From: Gaeumannomyces sp. JS-464
Lineage: Eukaryota > Ascomycota > Sordariomycetes > Magnaporthales > Magnaporthaceae
Direction of reading: 5' to 3'
DNA length: 64,000 nucleotides
NCBI GenBank assembly: GCA_002197995.1
Contig: NGZR01000003.1
Location: 6,758,001-6,822,000, forward strand
Under the pieces are notes generated by a model. That model was not told the origin of the DNA. It ran no database searches and worked only from the letters and a program-made list of their open reading frames with translations. Position numbers and translations under genes: made by a program. Below are positions 35,031 to 46,139 of this stretch, one piece after another; positions within the stretch are counted from its first letter, which is position 1, and each line of letters opens with the position of its first letter.

Positions 35031-36056
35031 TTACATCCCCGGTAACAGCTCTAATATCGACGGCGGCGAAGCCAGAGTATTGTGGACATGCTTCCCGTTA
35101 TCCTCCTCCAACTGTCTAGCTTTGGTACTCGGTCTAGATGCTTCTTTCCCCAAGCTCATCATGCCAAAGCACCACAGGGAGAGGTTTACCGTGAGCTTCC
35201 CCCGGCCCTGAGCAGTCCAGGGGACTGTGGCACACTGTAGCCGGTAGTCCCGGTGGTCGATATCCGCTTGGTGGTCGTAATCTTCGGTCTGGGCGGTGGA
35301 GATGGTCATATCCGCGGTCATCTGCGAGAGATCGGTAACCAACGAGTCGTCCTCATCATTGGCCGGAAGGGGACTTCCTTGGATCGCATGGCGGAATTGC
35401 ATGGTGGCGGCCGCACCGTCGGGGATGGGCAGGAGCGTGATTCGGAACGCGTAAAGCTTTTGATCAGTGATGGCAAAGCCGTAGTGATATCCCGCTTTTA
35501 TCATGTATCCTACAACTTGGTCGACAGATTTTCGCCACTCCTGTAATCGGTACTGTACAGCTCCATGTTCCATTTGCTGTCAAGTTTGCTGTCTCCAGGA
35601 AGGATGCATCGGTATTTGGCGTGAGCCCCTGGATGGTCGGAGCTAACAAGGCACCAATCCATTTTCTGATTTTGAACCCCACACCGCGACCCGTGGCCAA
35701 GATGTGCTCGCAACCCCGTCTTGAATCTTTCTATCATCGACGGCGCCTTCGAAAGCAACGGCAAGAGCACGGTTTATGATTGGCATGTTGAGCCGTGTGA
35801 TGAATTGCTCCAGAGTGTCCTCGCTGAGGATCTCGCAGTCAAAGTCGGAGGGCTACGGCTGCGACATCCCGGAGCACTCGAGATTAAGCGAAGGCCCGTA
35901 GATCGAAAGCAGGGTTTCGAGGTTGAACTCGTTCCACTCTTCCCAGCGGCTCCCCCAGGAAGGTATCCAAAAGTGGAGCGAATTTGGCCCCTTGTCGGTC
36001 AAGGATATTCGCTCCAAGTTTGGGGCTGTGAGGATGTCGAGGAGGGTGGTCGACAT
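35031..36056 (-). pseudogene. decayed member of an uncharacterised fungal family (YGFxITD type)
   Basis: Coding blocks run in order on the minus strand: MSTTLLDILTAPNLERISL, LHFWIPSWGSRWEEWNEF, DFDCEILSEDTLEQFITRL, HPGAHAKYRCILPGDSKLDS, YGFAITDQKLYAFRIT, then LTVNLSLWCFGMMSLGK. An in-frame TAG ends the first block just after GMSQP, near 35853, and the same frame then continues as PSDFDCEIL. Further blocks lie in shifted frames. The order and spacing resemble a large ascomycete family of unknown function in which a nucleic-acid- or kinase-related role has been guessed. It converges tail-to-tail with the gene at 34.2-34.7 kb. The stop codon favours real decay. Confidence 0.45.
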
Positions 36057-36057
36057 G

Positions 36058-36240
36058 CTGGGGAAGTCGAGGAAGAGGGAAAGAATGCAGGAAAAGCGAA
36101 AGGATATAGAAAAATGGAAAGTATGCAGGAAATGGAAGCGGTACAAGAAAAAAGGGAGGGGATCAGGACAGAGGAAAGAATACAGGAAAAAGGAACGGAC
36201 ATTGACAGGAAAAGAAAACGATAGAAGTGCTTAGAAAATA
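36058..36240. repeat. polypurine tract A
   Basis: About 180 bases on the plus strand are almost all A and G with recurring atgcaggaaa and atacaggaaa phrases. The tract abuts the start of the decayed gene at 36056, so it is C/T-rich in that gene's leader direction. Confidence 0.6.
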
Positions 36241-37549
36241 GTCAAGGAAGAGCAAATGCAAAAGAAAACGGCATCTAAAAGAAGGAGGGAGAAATACGGC
36301 AAAAGACAAACGGAGAAAATGTTCGCGGACACAGGATTTAGTCGAAGAAGCAGGCAATTTACACCGAGAAAGAAGCGCTTGGTATTTGAAGCGCATACTT
36401 GATGTTTAAAAAGGACGCGAATAGGGAGAGGCTACCGAGTGACGAGATCGCCTCGTTCTGTCCCCAGAACCGCCGCGTGCGCGGGGGATGGGGTCCAGGA
36501 ATCTAAACGCCATGGGCTCAACGGCTATCCGGGGTCTCTCAAGGGGACAAAAAGGCAATGGAGTCGGATGGCAAGAGGTCGTCAGATTGCAGCCCTGCTA
36601 CATGTATCTTTGGGCTGCAGAATTTTGGGCGCCGTGGATTGTAGCGTCGCCGCCCAAGGGTCTATTGATTGGCTGGACCATAGCCATCGCCGCTCGTGCA
36701 ACTCACACGAGGCACGGAGCGGAGACCGCCCCCCGATGGAGGTCAGGCTCAAGGCTCGGGCACTCCTATGATCGCGAGGTTGCGCCCGCGGCAAAGATCA
36801 ACGGGCAGCTTGCTCCAACTGTTGCCTGTGCTGTGTATCCTTCCTTGCCGTTTCCCGTATTCTTCCTTCCCCCTCTCCTTTCCTTTCCCTGTATTATTTC
36901 TTCTATCCTTTCCTTCTCTTTTTTTCATACTTTTCCTTTTTCTTCAACTAGATCGCATACCACCCATCTGTGCCTTTTTGCGAATGATGTGACAAGAATC
37001 GATCGGAACCAAGGCTGCACGGAAAGTATAAACTAGGCATCAGCCGGACATAATGGAAGTCGGAGGTGGCTATTTGTCGTCCTCCTTTTCGTGATCGCGT
37101 AACGTAGGGGTGCTGATATACAAACACGACCTGGTGCCAGGTAGTTTTGACGATTTCCGTGATTTTTTTTCCCTCCTATTTTTAAGGGTGACGGCGTTGA
37201 CGCCCGTTGCCGGCACAAACCCAAACTCCGTGCCTGGTGGCGCTCAAAGGTTCATGATGATGCCCATGTTAGGGTTGGGGCTTCCAAGGTTCGGTCACTT
37301 ATCTGTGAAGAGCTCATTCACCAAACCCGTGGCGTATCTTGACTTCGCACGCCTCGCCAATGAAAGCCACGATGGATCTCGACATGACGCCAGAGAGCCT
37401 TTGAGGGGCTGCCAGGAGCGCACACGCGCTCCCATTCTCCTCGCCTTCTTCTCTGGCAGCCTTCATTCGCCCATACTTCGTCGCAAATTCCCCCATGAGC
37501 AACGTGACGTGAACACGACATCGAGCCCGCCCCAGGACAAAACACCACG
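36241..37549. other. intergenic with a polypyrimidine tract
   Basis: No gene is seen. A strongly C/T-biased tract lies at about 36838-36955; its complement carries aatacgggaaa and aatacagggaaa, similar to tract A. Confidence 0.5.
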
Positions 37550-39228
37550 ATGCGTCATAGCCACCCCCCCACCTGCCGCCGGGCCTCGTTATGCGGAGGG
37601 AGCACACCTGGCCCGGCGCCTCGCGGGACCAGTGCCGCCCTCGCCGCCGCTGGACCCCGCCAGACCGGGCTCGCTGCTCGCCCAGATCGCCGCGCACACG
37701 GGGGAGCCGCTGTGGAAGGAGCCCCACAACTGGAAGCAGGCCCACGTCGACTTCTTCTGCTGCGCGCTTCGAGAACGCGGACGCGCCGGCAGCGGGCGCC
37801 GGCGGCGGCGACGGCGAGGCTTCGCAGGACGGCGACTCCTTGGGCCAGAATGAACAACCAGGTCATGTCGTCGACCCGGGGCAGTCCCGGCGCGCCTCGT
37901 CCATCATGTCCCTGCTGTCCAACAGGGAAGGGAGCAACACGCCGACGAGGATGACGGTAAATGCGGCGGTCGCCGCCGCGGGCCTGGACGCCAGCCTCGC
38001 CGTCGCCGGGGAGAGGCCGCCGCCGAGTTGGGCGGTCGCGAAGCCGTTCCGCTTCGCGCTCGGCTGGTCGCGCGCGAGCAGCATGGCCTTCAGCCGTGTG
38101 GCGCGCGAGGTTCCGGTCTGCCCGGCCCGGTATCGGCTGCTGCGGGCCAACGACTACCAGCGGGGCAGGATCAAAAAGATGCTGGATAAGGGGACGGGGC
38201 TCGACTTCCACTGCAAGCGCCAGAAGCTCTGGCTGTTGGTTAACGGCGCCCAGCGCGCCTCGCTCGAGCTGAACCTGTGCGTCCCGTCGGAGCCGCGCCC
38301 GCCGACGAGGTGGCGATCCTTGGACGGCTTCATCCCCTCGTTCTTCCAGCGCAGCAGCAGCGGGGACAAGGCAGCCAAGAAGGGCGACAAGGCGGGCGAG
38401 AAGCCAGGAGACAGCGCCACAACCTCCGGCGCAACAACCCCGACAGAGCCGCCCACACCTCCCCGAACGCCACCGCTACCCCGACCGCCTCGGTCGCCGC
38501 CGCCGCGCATATTTCCGGCCGCGACGCTGGTCGGTGAGCACTCCAAGGCGGTGACGCTGCTGCGCGGCCTGGCGCTGGGCCACGTGGAGCTGGGCGACGT
38601 GGACCAGGTACGGGCGGCGAAGTATCCCTACCAGTGGTTGGAAGCCACGGCCAACGGGCCCGTGGCGGCCAAAACGTACAAGTGCCTCCGCGACGTGACG
38701 CCTGCCGTGCGCCTGCACGACCCGTACCTGCTCGCCGTCATCATCGCCATGGCGCAGGCCCAGGAGACCTGGCGGGCCAGTCTCATGGCCGAGGACGAGG
38801 AGGCGCTCCGCCGGAACGGGGAGGAGTGGCTTTGCGAGGGTGGTTACAAGGTTTGTTTCTCTGTACCTGCTTGTTTTGCTTCTTCTTCTTCCCTGGCTTC
38901 CCGGTCGTTGGGCACGCCCGCTAACCCGCCGCAGGTGCATCTGGTTGTGACAGACTATCGGGACCCGTCCGGGGTGTTTGTGTACGGGGCGACCATTCCG
39001 CCAAGCTTGCTGGCCATGCTGAGATACCCCCGCCGGGCGCCATCAACGGCTCCCTCGTCCCCGGCTTCTGAGAGCTCGACAGAATCGAGCCCTCAACGGT
39101 CAAACTTTGCCAAAGAGGAAGTGATAATTAGATACCAAAAGGTGCCATATCAGCCGGCTGGGGACTTCGATACGCGCGTGGTGCAGGTCATCGAGGCTGG
39201 ATGCGGGCTCGAAACAACGACGGGTTGA
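37550..39228 (+). CDS. hypothetical fungal protein, ~530 residues
   Basis: The start MRHSHPP at 37550 is followed by GSLLAQIAAHTGEPLW and KEPHNWKQAHVDFFCC in a shifted frame, then by a long frame with PFRFALGWSRASSMAF, DFHCKRQKLWLLVNG and HDPYLLAVIIAMAQAQETW. One intron (38851-38934, GCTAAC branch) precedes VHLVVTDYRDPSGVFVY. The intron length is a multiple of three without a stop, so an ORF reads through it. One extra base in the C7 run at 37564-37570 and one near 37762-37767 explain the two frame changes; removing both gives 531 codons. No domain is recognised. The middle third (Lys/Pro/Thr-rich) is probably disordered. Confidence 0.65.
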
Positions 39229-39390
39229 TCTTTTGCGCAAATCGGTGTAGTTAGGGAGCGTGCTTCTGGCTTGTAAACTTTATATGGGGATTGGCTCAGC
39301 GTGGTGTTTGGGGCAATATTTTGGATAGATATACGAAGGCACAAAACATCGTTTCCAGTTCTTCTTATGGATCCTGACTGGGGATCAGAC

Positions 39391-41007
39391 TTAGAGAACA
39401 CCCCCCTTCGACGCAAACCACCCACGGATCTCCTCGAAGCCGAGGGTGGTGGTAAAGATCATCTTCCCAAACGCGTCAACGTCCTCGACGCCGCAGTCGC
39501 GAAGGACGTTGTTGATCGTGGAGGGCGACACGATGAAGAGCTTGCCGTTGGTCTCGTTCCACGCCTGCGCGAACTCGACCGGGTCGGTCGCCCGCCACAG
39601 CTTGGCCGCCAGCGTCCAGTGGTTCCAGATTGCCGTCCTGGCCGTGCACGGCGCCGGGTCCACGCCCGACAGGAGGCGGGTCAGCTGCATGAGGAAGAAG
39701 GCAGCGAGGAAGGTCCGGGCCGTCGACTCCTGCAGGGTCCAGCGCTCCCAGAAGGCTCGTGTTGGGCCTAGCGGGTACAGCGGCAGGTATTCCGTTTCAG
39801 ACATGAATGGTACCGCGTTCTGGAGCTGGACAGTCTGCACTGCGAAGGCTTCCGGCGCACCGTCTGTAGCAGAATCTGCCGTGGACGAAGAGGATGAGGA
39901 GGCGGTAGTAGCTGGACTCTGATATGAGTGGGGTTGGCCTTGGGTAAGGCCCTCCATGATTTTATCCAGAAGTCTATGTGTGACTTCTTCAAGCGCCGCA
40001 GCCGCGGGCGCAGAGACAGTTCGGCTCGAGAGTTGAGAGATCTTCTCGTCAAGCAGATACATGCTCTGGTACAAAATCAAGGCCTGGGCTCGAGCAAGGA
40101 TCTCGTTGATCGGGGCGTCCTCGGCCAGGGGCGTAGCGACCAGCGCAGCCACGCGGTAATCGATGGAGCGCATGATAACGGCCTGGTTCATAGAATTCTT
40201 TGCAGCGAAGAGGGCGCAGGCCGAGTACGCATCCTCGATGACGGGTGGCATGTAGTCGCGGTATAGCAAGGGGTGCATCCAGGGCGTGCCCGTAGTCTCC
40301 AGGAACAGCTTTGGCGCGCGGCGGAGCTCTTCAACGGCAAAGTTCAGGCGGGTGCGGAAGATCTGCGACATGTTGAAGGGGATGGGCGGACCCGGTAGAT
40401 TGGTTGGGCACCCTGGGAAATCGAACTGTAGTCTGTCTGTGCCCTTTTCGGTCTCCCGTATAGATCCCCGGTAAACCTCGAGGGTTTTCCGTGCTGGAGG
40501 CGCAGGTGTCATCAGGATGCTGTCCAGGAGACTGTCTGCATCCTGGAACACCATGAATTCCGAGGTGTCGGCAGTAGCCAACAGAGTGTCGGCTGAGGAG
40601 GCTGTGGCCAGGGTATTTGATGTCTCGTGAGTTGAGAAAAGCTCGAATGGTGGGAGGGGAGAGCCAAGAGATGGGAGATCTTCCCACGGAAGCAGGTCCC
40701 CCACATTCTCAAGCGAGGTCACTGGTAGCGCCTTTTCGCCCAGCTCCGAGGTCACAACAGGGCACGATGGCGCTGCCGCTACTCCGCCAGCCTGCTTGGC
40801 TGCTTGCTGTCGTCTCTGCCGGGTTGGCCGATCCGTGCGCAAGGGTCCGCCGACTGGCTCGTAGACACACTCAATCTGCCTATGCAGGCATCTCTGGCAT
40901 GCAGGGAAGCCCACATCGCAGCGCCGCTTGGATTTGATGCAAGCTGCGCAAGCCTTGCGTCGTGGCGGCGGATTATCTCTCTCAAGCGATGAAAGGGAGA
41001 CGGACAT
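39391..41007 (-). CDS. Zn2Cys6 fungal transcription factor
   Basis: Intact, intronless gene of 538 residues. The DNA-binding domain at residues ~18-46 has CAACIKSKRRCD followed by CQRCLHRQIEC, the six cysteines of the GAL4-type binuclear cluster. A basic linker (RTDRPTRQRRQQAAK) follows. The rest is a regulatory region with a serine run near 380; the typical fungal-TF middle-homology domain is not clearly recognisable. Target genes are unknown. The start at 41007 (MSVSLSSLERD) is chosen because the 50 upstream residues of the longer ORF look like leader sequence. It is one of the few genes here with no frame break. Confidence 0.9.
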   Translation of the reverse strand: MSVSLSSLERDNPPPRRKACAACIKSKRRCDVGFPACQRCLHRQIECVYEPVGGPLRTDRPTRQRRQQAAKQAGGVAAAPSCPVVTSELGEKALPVTSLENVGDLLPWEDLPSLGSPLPPFELFSTHETSNTLATASSADTLLATADTSEFMVFQDADSLLDSILMTPAPPARKTLEVYRGSIRETEKGTDRLQFDFPGCPTNLPGPPIPFNMSQIFRTRLNFAVEELRRAPKLFLETTGTPWMHPLLYRDYMPPVIEDAYSACALFAAKNSMNQAVIMRSIDYRVAALVATPLAEDAPINEILARAQALILYQSMYLLDEKISQLSSRTVSAPAAAALEEVTHRLLDKIMEGLTQGQPHSYQSPATTASSSSSSTADSATDGAPEAFAVQTVQLQNAVPFMSETEYLPLYPLGPTRAFWERWTLQESTARTFLAAFFLMQLTRLLSGVDPAPCTARTAIWNHWTLAAKLWRATDPVEFAQAWNETNGKLFIVSPSTINNVLRDCGVEDVDAFGKMIFTTTLGFEEIRGWFASKGGVL

Positions 41008-41703
41008 TGTGTTGCTTTTTGAGATTGAAGTTCCGAACCTGCTGGTGACGTCGCAAGACCCCGAGGTCGGATGAAGAGGAAAGCAAGAATCGAGGTGTAG
41101 TTTTTTGCTGCGTAAATAAATCGATGGTGGGAGATGGACGCGTCTACAGTAAGCCAAAGGCCTCTCTGTCTGGACTGAGAAGCCGTCTTCGAGCTCAACT
41201 GTCTGGCGTCCGGCCTAGCTCGCCAATGATTGGACCGCCTGCCAGAGATTGGACGCTTATGGTGGGTCCAGTCGCCGGCGGAATTCCGCCATCCAGCCCC
41301 TAGAATCCGCACCACTGGATCATGCCCGCCGTGTCTGGCCTGGACTGCACTGTCAGCTCGGCTCGGAACCGGACCGAAACAGGCCCATCCTTTGGGCTCC
41401 AGGTACTTATGGGGGATCCAGGTACTTGTAGACCGAGCAGCGGCCTCAACCCATAAGCGTCCAGACTGCCTTCTGGTTCCGGCTGAGCTACGCCGGGCTC
41501 GCCAGTTGTCCGAACAACGCCGCCAGGAAGTCGACGAGTGATAACTTGGGTTTGCATGGAGTATCAGTGACACATTCGCCGGCAGGCAACATGGTAAAAT
41601 GTATTCCACGGCAATGGCTTCGACGGACGGGCCGTATATACAGTGACCAGCGTCAAGCCCAGAGGTTTCCGTCCTCTCGCTCCATCCATGCCCTCCCGCA
41701 GAA
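41008..41703. other. intergenic between TF promoter and NDUFB7 3' end
   Basis: No gene is seen. The TF promoter and the 3' region of the NDUFB7 gene share about 700 bases. Confidence 0.4.
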
Positions 41704-42203
41704 TCAGTTGCTCCTGGCGCCGCCCTTGGCCGCCCGCAGCTCGTCCATCTTGGCCACCCGCAGCTTGAACTCGTCGTACTGGCACTTCTCGTAGCTGTGC
41801 CTCTCGTCCTGTAGCGCGGCGTGTCAGCAGACCCTCTTAAGTCTGTGGAAATGAACACGTCGAGGCTATCCGAGACAAGGCCGGAACTGGCGGGGCGATT
41901 CGGCCGGCGTACCTCGCACTTCCACGGCAGGTAGTAGGTCGCCGATCGGCAGCGGTTGAGGGGGATCAGGAGGTGTGCGCAGTTGTCTCGGTACTGGATC
42001 GGTAGGTTGGCATCGCGCATCTCCTCGCGCGTCGCCTCTGCGCAAACATCGTGGGGTCAACGGCCTTGCGGTCAGTCACGTCCTCGTCGTCGTCGTTTCG
42101 GAGTAGTCGGCCGGGAGCTCCTCCGCCGGGTCAGACCGGACGGCGCGAGTGGAGGGTGTAAGGCAGACTTACTGCGCGGCGCTTCCTGTGCCCCGTGACC
42201 CAT
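41704..42203 (-). CDS. complex I subunit NDUFB7 (B18)
   Basis: Accessory subunit of mitochondrial NADH:ubiquinone oxidoreductase, on the intermembrane-space side. It has the diagnostic twin CX9C motif: CAHLLIPLNRC, and C-EDERHSYEK-C formed across a 104-bp intron (41809-41912). The C-terminus reads FKLRVAKMDELRAAKGGARSN, as in fungal orthologues. Exon 2 is 41704-41808 and exon 1 ends at 41913. Upstream frames SDPAEELPADYSE, DDDEDVTDRKAVDPTMF and EATREEMRDANLPIQYRD are offset by one base each (near 42085 and 42035), so two bases appear to be missing. The ATG at 42203 (MGHGAQEAPR) is the best start, but the join to the next block is not resolved. Confidence 0.85.
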
Positions 42204-43342
42204 CTTGAAAGTGCAATTGAGCGGTGCTGCGTGGTCAATTGCGATTGCTTGATGCTCGGTCGTTTGAAGCCTTGAACCGCCCTCGCCTGCTTCGAAAGAA
42301 GCTCCACAACAAGGCGGCTCGGCTGGGACCGGATCACGTGCGACTTGAGCCCCGCCTGACCCACCCAAGCAACATGCTGAAGCTGAGCGCTGTATGGATG
42401 AGCTGGTGTTTCTGCCAGCATCGACAAGCTCCCCCATTCAAACGTATACTGCACGCCTTTTTTCCCGTTTCCTATATTTTTCCTGCTTCCTACATTTTTT
42501 TATTTGTCCCATATATCCCCTTCTCCTTCCTACGTCTTTCCCTCTTTTCTGCACTTCAATTTTATACGCCTGTTGGCTCATATTTTGGGAACGTGCTCGT
42601 GCACGCATCAACGACAGCATGGTAGAGACGTCTTGTCGATGGCGGTTACGGATAGAAACCATTTTCATGCTCCTGCGGAGCTCTTGGCAAACAAATGACA
42701 GGTGTGCGTGCTGCGTGCGCGCGAGAAACAACAAGTCGTCACAGGCCTTCGGGGCAATTAATCATGTTTCAGACTCCAGCTTTTCCAGATTATTTTAACG
42801 AAATTGAGTTTGGCGATTAACAACGTGGACGACACAACCAGACGAAGATATAGCATATCATCTCGAAAGTAGGACGGGCAGGGAGCAGACGGCATCCATT
42901 GCCATCGCCACGACTTGCTCGTGTATCAACACCACAAAGCGATGGGCCGCGTTTGTTTCGCTGCTCCTATTGATGTGATATTCCTTCCTTCTTGGGCGTC
43001 CTCGCGACACACACTATGTCAAGCCTGATACCCGCACCACACACCCGCGTGGACACTCCCATCAACTTCCGGGTCTGTTCGGTTTTGTCCTGGGAGTCCA
43101 AGCCGGGGACAATACGCCCCAATATAATCAGAATCCGGCACCACTTTGCCTACGTGCCGTGATCTCGCCCTCTTCTCACGCGCCCTCATCACGTCAACGA
43201 TGGTTCGACTGATAGACATATATGCGGCTGGCCTCTCAAGGCGTACTCTCTTTCCCCCTTCCTGGCCGACGGAATTTCGCCGAAAATAACACACTCCCTT
43301 CAGCGCATCACTTGAAATCGCTCCTTTGTCTGGTATCCCAGA
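42204..43342. other. intergenic with polypyrimidine tract B
   Basis: No gene is seen. Positions about 42440-42560 are C/T-biased with long T runs; their complement carries atgtaggaagcaggaaa, related to the tracts at 36.0 and 36.9 kb. A TATA-like cata-tatgcgg sits near 43217, about 125 bases before the S28 peptidase start. Confidence 0.5.
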
Positions 43343-45476
43343 ATGCAGACTCTTTCCCAGATCGCAGCGACCCTGGTCTTGACCTGGAGTAGCTTCCAGG
43401 TCTCAGCAATGCTGATACGTGCTTTCAGGCCTGTCCTACCCGTGCTTCCACTCCCTCCATTGAACACCGAAATAGGCACAAATCAGGAACAGTTGATGGG
43501 GGGTGGGACATTCACACAGTTCATCGATCATAGCAACCATTCCTTGGGAAACTTCTCTCAAAGGTATTGGTGGAATGCCGAGTTCTGGGGCGGCCCTGGG
43601 TCACCGGTAACGTCCCTATCTTCCCCTCAGGTCGTGCCTATCTGGATTGTCGATGCAGTCTAATGCCAAATAGGTTGTTCTCTTCAATGCTGGCGAGTTT
43701 GACGCTGCGCCCTATGTTGGCTATCTAACCGACAAAGCCATCACTGGTACCCATGCGAAAGCAGTCGACGGCGCTGTCATCATGATAGAACGTCAGTGCC
43801 GCTCCTACCTCTTTGCGAGCCGACACCTGCACGCTAGTTTGTCCCGCTGACTTTTTTTTTTTTTTTTTTTTTTTTGGCATCTAGACCGCGGCTACGGCGC
43901 ATCGACAGCCTTCGACGAGCAAGACACAGCCAACTTGCAGCATCTGTCCCTAGACAATTCTATTCAGGATATGATCCATTTTGCGCACGACGTGGAACTG
44001 CCCTTCGACACAAACCGGAGTAGCAACGCACCCCAAGCCGTATGTTTGGCCAATCATGCTTCCCCCTGGGTTACAGGTTTCTGATATCCCCTCCTCACAG
44101 CCGTGGGTCTTCGTTGGCGCCTCCTACACGGGTGCCTTGGCCGCTTGGATCCAAAAGCTCGCCCCTGGAACCTTTTGGGCGTATCACTCCAGCAGCGGCC
44201 CTGTCCAGGCCATCTACAACTTCTGGCATTATTACGTGCCAGTTCAGCAAGGAATGCCCCAGAAGTGCCGCCGGGCGTTCGAGCGGATTTCCTCACAGGT
44301 GGACAAAGTGCTCAAAAATGGCACAGCCAGTGATATTGGTCGTCTCAAGGCGATGTTCAAGCTGGACAAGCTTGAGCACAACGACGACTTTGCCAAGTAA
44401 GCATGCAACATTCCGGCTGCGCTTTCAAGATACACTTTGGTGAATGAGGTTGACTAAGTGACGATAGTGCGATATCCTCGCCGTTGGGGGGGTGGCAGTC
44501 GACTGGTTCTGCCACAGGCTACGGATATTTCCAGACCATGTGCGATGCCATTCAGGGCCTCGGGGGATCTGACGAAGGCCCTGTCGCGAGATCCAATCCC
44601 ATGGCAGAGGACATTGGTGGAGCAGATTTCCTCGGCAACTATGCCAACTGGTTCAAAACACAATACGTGAAGAAGTGTAAGTATAATGAGCACTAGCCCG
44701 GGTACCCGCTCGACAAATTCACTTCACTGACCGGATATTGCCACCAGCATGCGCCGGGTTCAAGTACCCAGAATGGGAAGCGGAGGGTTCGGTGGGCTGC
44801 TTCGACACGCACAACGCCAGCAGCCCCTTTTACAGCGACTGGAGCGCAAACAACACAGCCACAGGCCGTGGATGTGGCAGCTTTGCGACGAGCCCTTCTT
44901 TTACTGGCCGACGGGCTCGGCCCCCGAGGGTGTAGCCACCATCGTGCCAAGAGCAATCACGCCAGAGTACTACCAGCAACAATGCGATCTGTTCTTTCCG
45001 GAACAAGGGAACCACACGTATGGCTCCGATGACGGGGCGACAGAGCGGCAGCTCAATGAGTTGACTGGTGGTGGGGTGGAACTTGACCAACACCACGCGT
45101 CTTCTGTGGATAAACGGGTACGTTTTATTTCCTGAGAAACCGCGAGAGCAAGCCAGGAAAGATCAGCCGGCTGATCCCTCATTGAAACAGCGAGTTTGAC
45201 CCTTGGCGCTCCGCATCGGTGTCGAGCGACTTTAGGCCCGGGGGCCCTCTTCAGTCGACCCCGGAAGCCCCAGTCTTCGCCATGTCTGGCGCGAGGCACT
45301 GCGAGGACATGCAGATACACAACAGCGTGAATCCTGCCGTCGGGGAGGCCCAGGAGGCGGCTACGGCGCAGATCAAGACTTGGGTTGCTGAGTTCTACGC
45401 CCAGAGGGACGGGACGACCAAGGTAGCGAGGGAGAGGGCTCCGGAAGGAGGGAGGAAGAGCGACAAGACGATGTAA
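43343..45476 (+). CDS. secreted serine peptidase, family S28 (lysosomal Pro-X carboxypeptidase-like)
   Basis: Seven exons; introns 43607-43673, 43792-43884, 44040-44100, 44397-44467, 44677-44747 and 45118-45190. The signal peptide is MQTLSQIAATLVLTWSSFQ. S28 landmarks are FIDHSNHSLGNFSQRYW, an EHRGYGAS join, the nucleophile box GASYTGALAAW, INGEFDPW with the catalytic aspartate, and ARHCED with the histidine. Several NxT/S sites suit a secreted glycoprotein. Exon 6 contains a missing base near 44868 and an extra one near 45072-45076. Between them the frame is normal for the family (WMWQLCDEPFFYWPTG), so the pair is compensating. Length is about 565 residues. A T24 run sits in intron 2. Confidence 0.88.
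43852..43875. repeat. poly(T) run, T24, inside S28 intron 2
   Basis: Twenty-four thymines form the polypyrimidine tract just before the CTAG acceptor of intron 2. Confidence 0.75.
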
Positions 45477-46139
45477 GATGCGCAGGACCCCGGGCGGATA
45501 TAACAGCTGCGACTGGAGGTGGTAGGGGGCATACTTGTAAGTGTGCGGCGACTTGTGGCTTGATTGGTAAACATTGACGAGCAAAACGTAAGACACGTGA
45601 CATGGGACTCTTTCTCTCGCTCGCTTCTCCGGATCCGGTGTGCGCCTGGCAATTCATCATATGATGGCCATTCGATCAGGGGGTTTGTCGGGAAGCCTAA
45701 GCACGGCTTGAACATAGTAGAAGCGGATGCCACTGCACGAGACCAGAGATATCCCTCGCCTGGTGGCTGCCACTCGAAGCGTCAGGACCGATTCCATATA
45801 ACGTGGAATTGAGTGGAAGTGATTTCCTCCCCCTGGTGAACGCGCCAACGCCACTTGGAAGCGCCTCGGTGGTGCTGGCGCGATTGAGTCGAGTCACACT
45901 TGCCGCTGGTCCCACATCCCACAGGTCAAAAATAAGACCCCGCCTTTACAGCAGGATGGTCGTCTTTGTCCCCTCGACCCATTCCCGTCGGAGACACCTT
46001 TGCCCTCCGCCCTCCATCCAACCCAAAATTGTCGTTTCGCACTCCCGCCTCTTTCGGGATCTACAATATTTTTGGACAGACAAGAATCGCTCACGCGAAA
46101 CCCCCATTTCTCTAGACTCCGCCATCTTAATCCGCCACA
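45477..46139. other. eIF1A promoter region
   Basis: No gene is seen. The last 200 bases before the ATG are C/T-rich (for example cattcccgtcggag..ctttgccctccgcc), typical of a ribosomal or translation-factor leader in fungi. Confidence 0.45.
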
